From Seriola aureovittata (Eukaryota; Chordata; Actinopteri; Carangiformes; Carangidae): DNA of 64,000 nucleotides. Of the stretch, positions 57,550 through 64,000 are shown in pieces. Numbering within the stretch: the stretch's first letter is position 1; each line of letters begins with the position of its first letter. The notes under the pieces were generated by a model, which was not told the DNA's origin, did not search any database, and was given only the letters and a program-made list of their open reading frames with translations. The position numbers were made by a program, and so were the translations under genes. Where the stretch lies: NCBI RefSeq assembly GCF_021018895.1, contig NC_079376.1, forward strand, positions 13,641,001 to 13,705,000, given 5' to 3'.

Positions 57550-57905
57550 TTCACATTTTGAAAAATACACTGATTCACATTCTTGCAGTGTTAGGTGGGA
57601 GGATTGATACCACTCAATCACATAAAGACTGGAAGCAGCGGTAAACAGTTAGCCTGCGACTAAAACCACCTACCAGCACCAGTACCTCTAAAGTTCACAA
57701 ATTAACAAATGATATGTTGTTTAATCTGTAACAATCAAACTGTGAAAGCAAGAGTGCTGCATTTTCCACCTACCTCCAGTCTTTGTTTAGCTACTAAGCT
57801 AACCGGTTAGCTAGAGCTCATATTTGACATACAGACACGGGAGTGGTCTTGCTCTTTTCATCTAACTCTCTACAAGAACGTATTTTTTCCCAAAATGTCA
57901 AACAT
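57550..57905. repeat. Foldback repeat (copy 3)
   Basis: The left arm (TTTCACATTTTGAAAAATAC, then GAGGATTGATACCACTC, GACTGGAAGC and CTACCAGCACC) is the imperfect reverse complement of the right arm (CAGTCTTTGTTTAGCTACTA, GGGAGTGGTCTTGCTC, ending TTTTTTCCCAAAATGTC). Same family as 2884-3405. Confidence 0.65.
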
Positions 57906-59657
57906 TTCCTGCAAGTTTGTGGTTTTATCCTTCTCAAATAACAGAAGCTGTGGTTAGCTTGATTTGTAACAATTGCGATTAATTACTGAACTACTAGGTT
58001 TGGTACAAACAGTACCAAGAAGTCCGTAGAAACTTCTTCAGCAAAATCCACTTTCATCTACTGTCCATCTGCATCCTCATTATGTTCCGAACAACCACTT
58101 TTTTTGCCAAAATATTGCTAAAGAAACTTTTTGGCAGAGCTTTGTGGATGGTGCTAGCACAACACAGACGTGGTGTACTTTGCCATGGACAGTGAAGAAA
58201 TGGATTATGCAGGAGTATTTGAGACGAAACATTTTTTACTCTGCTTTGAAACTTGTCACTGTACTGAGTATCCACAAGCACTGTTCCACGTGAAGGAGGA
58301 AAGTACAAGCTACCTGTCGCTACCTTGCAAGCACAGGGGGTGAGTCTTTGATAGTCGAAAGGTTTTGGGTGGAATATCACTATAAACTGCCCACATCCTG
58401 TCTACCTGAATAAATATATTCATTTTGGTTAATTCAGTTCACTAGACTAAAATGAAGCGAATAGACCTTGTCATCAACCTGCCTTTCTCAGTAAACCAAA
58501 GGTAATCAGTCTGAAAATGATCGTATGAAAATGGTAAAAAGATCTCTCCACTGAAGGAAACATTTTTTTGAATATTGATGCATGATGAATGTAGTAAAGC
58601 CCAAACAGCACAATACTACAAAGCAGAACTGGGTAAACTACATTTGGTTTGATTTCATTTTCAAATCCAATCGGGTGTTCTGGATCAGTGTTAGAAACCA
58701 CACACAGTTCATATCATGCCCTTAGGAATCACTCAGCCAACTAATTATGTTTAATCAAGATGTGTGATACTTATGTCTTAGTTGGTCCTCTGTGCCTATT
58801 CCCATTAACCCGTATATATTCCAAGCGTTTTCCATGAAGAGAAGGACGAGCAGTTGCTGTTGTTTTTACTCACCTTCCAAATGCCTTTCATTTTTGTCAG
58901 ATGACGCTGGTCTGATCTTGAATCACCACAAAGAAATGTTTGCACCAAATAGAGAGAGAGAGAGAGAGGATGGTATTAAACTGAATTTAACTTCATTCCC
59001 AGGTGTACAAAAACCTAGACTTTGGTTCTTCTGATCTGAATTTATGTTCATATTCTTTGCATGGCGTTTCGGAGGTATCTTGGAAATATTAATCACAGCA
59101 CAGATTATTTGTATGGTTTCAAATGGACCTCTGTAATATAAGAAAAATATTTAATTGTAATAAATAATATATGAGTTTGAACATGTTTGAATTTTTTTTT
59201 TTTTTTTTATTTATGGCTTACATCAAGTTTACTTGGCAGATACTCTAGCCGGGTCGTCAGCTGTAGTAATGGTTGTTGCCCACACGGTGGCTCACTCTGC
59301 CAATGTTTTTATGTCTGACCTGGTTTAATCAAACACAGTTATCACGGTGATCGCTGCACTGAGGGGTGTTTCACATTATCTTAATACTGATGTGACAAAT
59401 ATTGTATGAGAGAAGTTAATGCTCTACAGAAAAGGGTCATGCAGAACTGCAGAGACAATATTTAAAAGACAACATTGACACATGTAGTCAATATTAAGTG
59501 ACTACAGGTTTGCAGGATACTTGAGGCAGCAAGCTGTATCCACATTACAAACTTAATAAGGTTGGTCAAGCTCCTGTGTAATGATGACTGTCTGTTGTTT
59601 CTTTTTACACTTTTTTTTAAAAATTAAAAAAACAATTTAATTATTAATTTAAATTAT

Positions 59658-59707
<50 letters not shown>

Positions 59708-60286
59708 ATGCAAGAAAAACTTAGAGTTTCATGTCTGGTGCGTGAGGGCAATCTGAATGTTTTCTTTATTTCGGGAATTATTCATCAGCCTATATGCATT
59801 TAAATCTACAGAGGAAAACACAAAGAAAAATAATAATTTATCTATGTGAATCAAAGTCACTTTTCTTTTCATTGCCTCAAGCCTTTCACTCGACTTTTCT
59901 ACTCTTCCCACCTGAACTGATTACGATCCCATGTATCTGATGTGCCGCATAGACCGTGACAGGAAGGACAAGAGCGTGAGCATCTTGAAAGCAGACACAA
60001 GGAGACATAAATCATCTAACATCAATAATCAGGACTGATGAATATGTATGAGGGCTCTGGCATAACTCATGAGGTTATGAGATTTTTAATGGCATGAGGA
60101 GGTAAATCATTTGCATCTATAACAGCGAGCATGTGTGGGATTTGAGTCGAAGAGTTCAGCTGCTTCAGTTCACAGAGTATTTAGTAGTGGGAGTGTGTAC
60201 CTGTGTGCGCTCTCAATCATCATTGTGCAGGGAATGTGTTTCTATGAATATGACTTGTTTCCTGCAGTGACAGCCATGTATAGGAT
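57906..60286. other. Noncoding interval, no supportable gene
   Basis: AT-rich sequence with a (TA)n run at 59664-59705, and around 58240-58340 phrases like those of dispersed fish repeats (GGAAAGTACAAGCTACCTGT, CGCTACCTTGCAAGCAC). No exon recognised. Confidence 0.5.
59664..59705. repeat. (TA)n microsatellite
   Basis: About 20 TA units in very AT-rich DNA. Confidence 0.95.
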
Positions 60287-60916
60287 CTGTGATTCCCAAC
60301 CAGGGGTTGATTGCACACCGGGGGTTACTTCTGCAATAAAAGTAACTGATAAACATTAGAAATTGTTAAGGAGAAGTAATAGAAACACTTGAGATAGTTA
60401 GTTAAAATGATTAATAGTTGAAATATGTAGCTAAAAGTAATGGATAACAACTGAAATTGTTAAGTAAAAGTAAGGATTAAACTTTAAATGGTTAAGGTTA
60501 AACAGTTAAAATAGTTACCTTTAAGTAATGGACAAACATTTCAAATAGTTCATCATTTCACCTTACTTTTACTTAAGTAAAAGTAATGGATAAACACTTG
60601 AAATAGCTAAAAGGACAAAAACTGTTAAATAGTTAGCTAAAAGTAAACTAATTTACTGGTTAAACAGTTGAAATAGCTATAAGTATTAGATTTTTTAAAA
60701 TGTAGCTAAAATGAATGATTTCCTTTCAGCTAACAATTTCAACCACAAATTTGATTTATAAACAATTTAATTTGTTAACTAGCTAAAAGTAATGAAGTCA
60801 TAGTATAACAAACACAAAAAAAAATATCAACTGAAATGAACGTATGTGGAACATGGCGAAAGATACTTGAGTTCATATGGAGGTACGTCGGACAAAAAAG
60901 AGTTGGGAACCACTAG
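60287..60916. mobile_element. hAT-like nonautonomous element with internal tandem repeats
   Basis: The ends are inverted: GTGATTCCCAACC at left, GTTGGGAACCAC at right. GTGGTTCCCAAC-type ends are common in fish hAT-related elements (from memory). The interior is a degenerate tandem array of a ~34-bp unit containing AAGTAATGGATAAAC and TTGAAATAGTTAGCTAAA. A partial copy of the array lies at 6305-6395. No transposase and no clear 8-bp target duplication. Confidence 0.55.
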
Positions 60917-61813
60917 GTGCTTTCACTTATACTTTCACAGATGAAGCAGTTGATGCTGTGACCAACTGCTGTAAATGAATGTCAATAGCCATTTACTGTT
61001 TTCTACAAGTACAATATGTTGCCTTTTTCCCAAAAGCCTCTCCAACAAAAGATTTTACCATGCGTCAGAAGGAAAGTATCTGGAGAGGTGAAGAAATGGC
61101 CTTAAATTGGGGTTTTCTCATGTCATGTAAGACATGATTTTGTGCTGAGGGCCAGAGTATTTCAGTAGAGGTCCTGAGGTGTTTAAATTACACCACCTGC
61201 AAGGCTTTCCACAGACTGACTCATTCCAATTACCACTGTCGTCTCTTCTCAACATCTCCTGCGCTCTGAACGGCTGAACACAATAGTGATGTACTGAATC
61301 ACAGGTACGGTGGCTTTACTCTTTGGGAAGTTTCAGTTTATTGAGGTGATTTGATGCAGTTTTTTTTTTTTCTTGCTAAACCTAACACAGCACATATGGT
61401 GCTACATATTCTGCATGTTGTAAGAAATATAAATATCAGCATGCTCTTCTGTTTCTTCAGATTTACATAAGAGCTGAGACTGAATACTTCCTGATTTAGA
61501 GCGATTCTGTGCTGCTCCTGCTGTTCCTTTGGTCTGTGCAAAATCCTCTCCACATGAAGGCGGAGGAAACAATTAAGTCGTTACTTAGCAAACATTCAGG
61601 ATTTTCATGCTTCATCAAAATTCTCACTAATTATTCTGGGTTTTTTATGAACCCTCACAGTCCACCCTTTTATGTAAAGCTGTGACTCCACAGGAGGTGT
61701 TATTTTTTTTAAGAGCTTGTGAGTTGACTGAAAAAAAAACCCATTATACAATAGCAAGACAAAGTCTGTGAATTGTTTTCTTCAGCTCAAAATGCTCTGC
61801 AAGGTTATTGTAG

Positions 61814-61815
<2 letters not shown>

Positions 61816-61862
<47 letters not shown>
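61816..61862. repeat. (TG)n microsatellite
   Basis: About 23 uninterrupted TG units. Confidence 0.96.
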
Positions 61863-61863
<1 letters not shown>

Positions 61864-64000
61864 CATCAGACAATAACACCATATTTTTTAAAGAACTATT
61901 TTGTATTGTTTTTCTTCTCTTTCATAGGTCTCAGGATGCCTCAGTTGAGTTTCTTTTGATCATTTAAAATGCAAAGAGTACTGGACAATAATCACAACAG
62001 CTTCTGAATGGAAGGGGACCATCTCCTGACTTTATACACACAGCACAACTATCGGTGGTCACCACATAAAGAAGACCACTGACATTTGCATGTGAAGACT
62101 TTGTTAAGTCTGCTCACATTTGCATTTTCATAAAGGATGTTCGCAACATGAGAATGGCAGGATGCATAAGTAGAAATGTGATCTGCCTTTAATGTATTGC
62201 ATTTGGATAATTTCATGCACCCATTATCAGAGGTGACAACAGTTGTGTTTCCCTGATATGATATTCAACGAGTGGTGTTATTATATTATTTTCTGCTGTA
62301 AACTCATATATCAGACTGCAGCTCATCCTTACTTACAGTGCTTGTGCTTGACAATCATCTCCCAACCATCAGCTGCTAAAACATATACTTTATATCCTGT
62401 AACGTGGTCTGAAAGGATAAAAAGGAAATCTGGGATACTGAATGAAAAGCAGCCTTTCCACCAACATCCAGTCAGATGCTCTTTTTTGTGAGATAGAATG
62501 AGATCAGGAAAAAGAGCCATTTAGAAAATGTACAATGGGATGCATTAGGTAGCTTCTTCTTTTAAAAAAAAATATATTGAAAAAGACACCACTGAGCTTC
62601 TTAACTTAAGAGACATCATAGCACACAAAAAAGGACTGTGTTTGATTTGAGTTTCCCTCAGATATCAGGCTGTATATTTGATCTAATTGCTCATTAGGGA
62701 CTATTATTGGCATGTCAAAAGATAGAATAGTTTTCAGTTGTTCCTTTTCCATGGAGTATCAAAGTCTCATCATCATGATTATATTTAAAAAATGTTCTAA
62801 CAAAATAAGACTTCTTTTGAATAATCTTTAGCTTTCATTGGCAATAATATTGTTGACTTTCAGTCAAGACGCTCTGAGCTGTTAGTATCAGTGACACAAG
62901 TGGTGCTGTATGGACAATATTTAAAGGACCTATATTATAGAAAATGAGATACCAATGTCTTTTTTGATGATAAAACAGGTCTAGATGCTGTATAAATACT
63001 GTGAAAGAATCAAAGTGCTTGATGCACGAAGAAATGCACACAGCCTGTATTCAGAAACTGTGCCTTTAAACAAGCCGTTGGGACTTCATTAATTTTGTGA
63101 TGTCACCACCCTCAGCCATGCACCTGCATGGCCCACCTGGACCTACCATCCGACCTTGCAGGATTTGGTTTCTGCCATATTCTTATTCAATCTCTATTAA
63201 GGACTCTTATTAATGGTAATTATTATTTAACTTAACGTCACAGCTGGTCTCTTGTCTGTAGTCCCAATCCAACATTTTAAACTGTCTGACAGCTACAGAA
63301 GGGTAGACTGTCCCTTCTCCTTCTCCTACTAATCCACTTGCCATATTCCACTCTTGCTGTCCTAGCTGTCCGATCACCCACCTCACTGATGTTTCCAATG
63401 GTCTTGGATTCTGTGGCCACACACACTCCCCTGGCTGGTGTCGATGTCCACTGGCACTGTACTGGTCTGCCCGCAGGGTCTAGCAGCTGAGGAAAGTCTG
63501 TTTGTTCATCTTATTTCAGCACCGACTGACCATCGCCATTTGCATGACTGGTGAGTTTTACCAAGCTACTATAGTCGGCTACGATCCACTACCTGTGGCT
63601 CCAGAGAGAAACCTACTTGAAACCACAAATATATCTTCCTATGGATATCAAAACGTAAATATGGGAGTTTTATATATTGTGAATTGTTTTGTGACAAGTG
63701 CAAGAAGACAGAATACAGAAGTGCATTATCTTGCAGTAATGCATGTGAAACATCTGCATACATTAAGTAAGCACAATTTGAAAAATGTAGCTATCGCTAT
63801 GAGCAGATTTTAAATCTTAACTAGTAATGTTGTTTTATCTTGGCGGGTGGTGGTGTAATAGGGTCAAAAATTATTCATTCTAATATTTTTTATATATCCT
63901 AATGAACAGCACAGATTATGCCTTTTTATTCAATCACCATCTAAAAGTTGACATTTAAACAATGCTTCAGATTTTGCATATTGCGTTCTGTTCATCAAAT
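61863..64000. other. Noncoding right end of the window
   Basis: No exon supportable up to the edge. Around 62930-63180, AAAGGACCTATATTATAGAA, AACTGTGCCTTTAAACAAGC and CATTAATTTTGTGATGTCAC resemble a common fish dispersed repeat from memory (uncertain). The next gene must lie beyond the window. Confidence 0.5.

Overview
This is vertebrate nuclear DNA, almost certainly from a ray-finned (percomorph-type) fish. Genes are split into short exons by small GT-AG introns, the encoded proteins match vertebrate families exon by exon, CA/TG microsatellites are abundant, and several dispersed repeats have the look of teleost families. There is no bacterial-style gene packing, operon or CRISPR array.

Four protein-coding genes can be reconstructed. 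(1) The last three coding exons of a receptor tyrosine kinase of the ALK/LTK family, called ltk, lie at 1-1836 (+). (2) Complete itpka, inositol-trisphosphate 3-kinase A, lies at 5295-16827 (-) with seven coding exons and 457 predicted residues, tail-to-tail with ltk. (3) Complete ivd, mitochondrial isovaleryl-CoA dehydrogenase, lies at 18610-25497 (+) with twelve coding exons and 417 residues, head-to-head with itpka across 1.8 kb. (4) Complete bahd1, a BAH-domain heterochromatin protein, has coding exons spanning 47341-55467 (+), six in number and 860 residues. A candidate noncoding first exon lies near 41.6-42.0 kb. Exon phases close exactly in all three complete genes. The human orthologues all lie in 15q15.1, so this is conserved synteny and not a functional pathway: the four proteins act in separate processes (growth-factor signalling, inositol phosphate signalling, leucine catabolism, chromatin silencing).

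The rest is noncoding. The 21.8 kb between ivd and the bahd1 coding exons has no supportable protein gene. It holds microsatellites, two CpG-richer segments that could be transcription starts, a duplicated ~250-bp unit (one copy flanked by a 16-bp direct repeat), a deletion derivative of a Tc1-like transposon, and other dispersed repeats. An itpka intron holds a decayed Ty3/gypsy-type LTR element on the minus strand. A bahd1 intron holds a small element with TTAA-bounded inverted repeats. The 8.5 kb after bahd1 carries two foldback repeat copies and a hAT-like element with an internal tandem array.

I found no novel multi-gene system. The observations most worth checking are the paired units at 28.4 and 31.5 kb, the upstream ORFs and poly-histidine tract of bahd1, the long ALK-like cytoplasmic tail of the fish ltk, and the possible distal bahd1 promoter.
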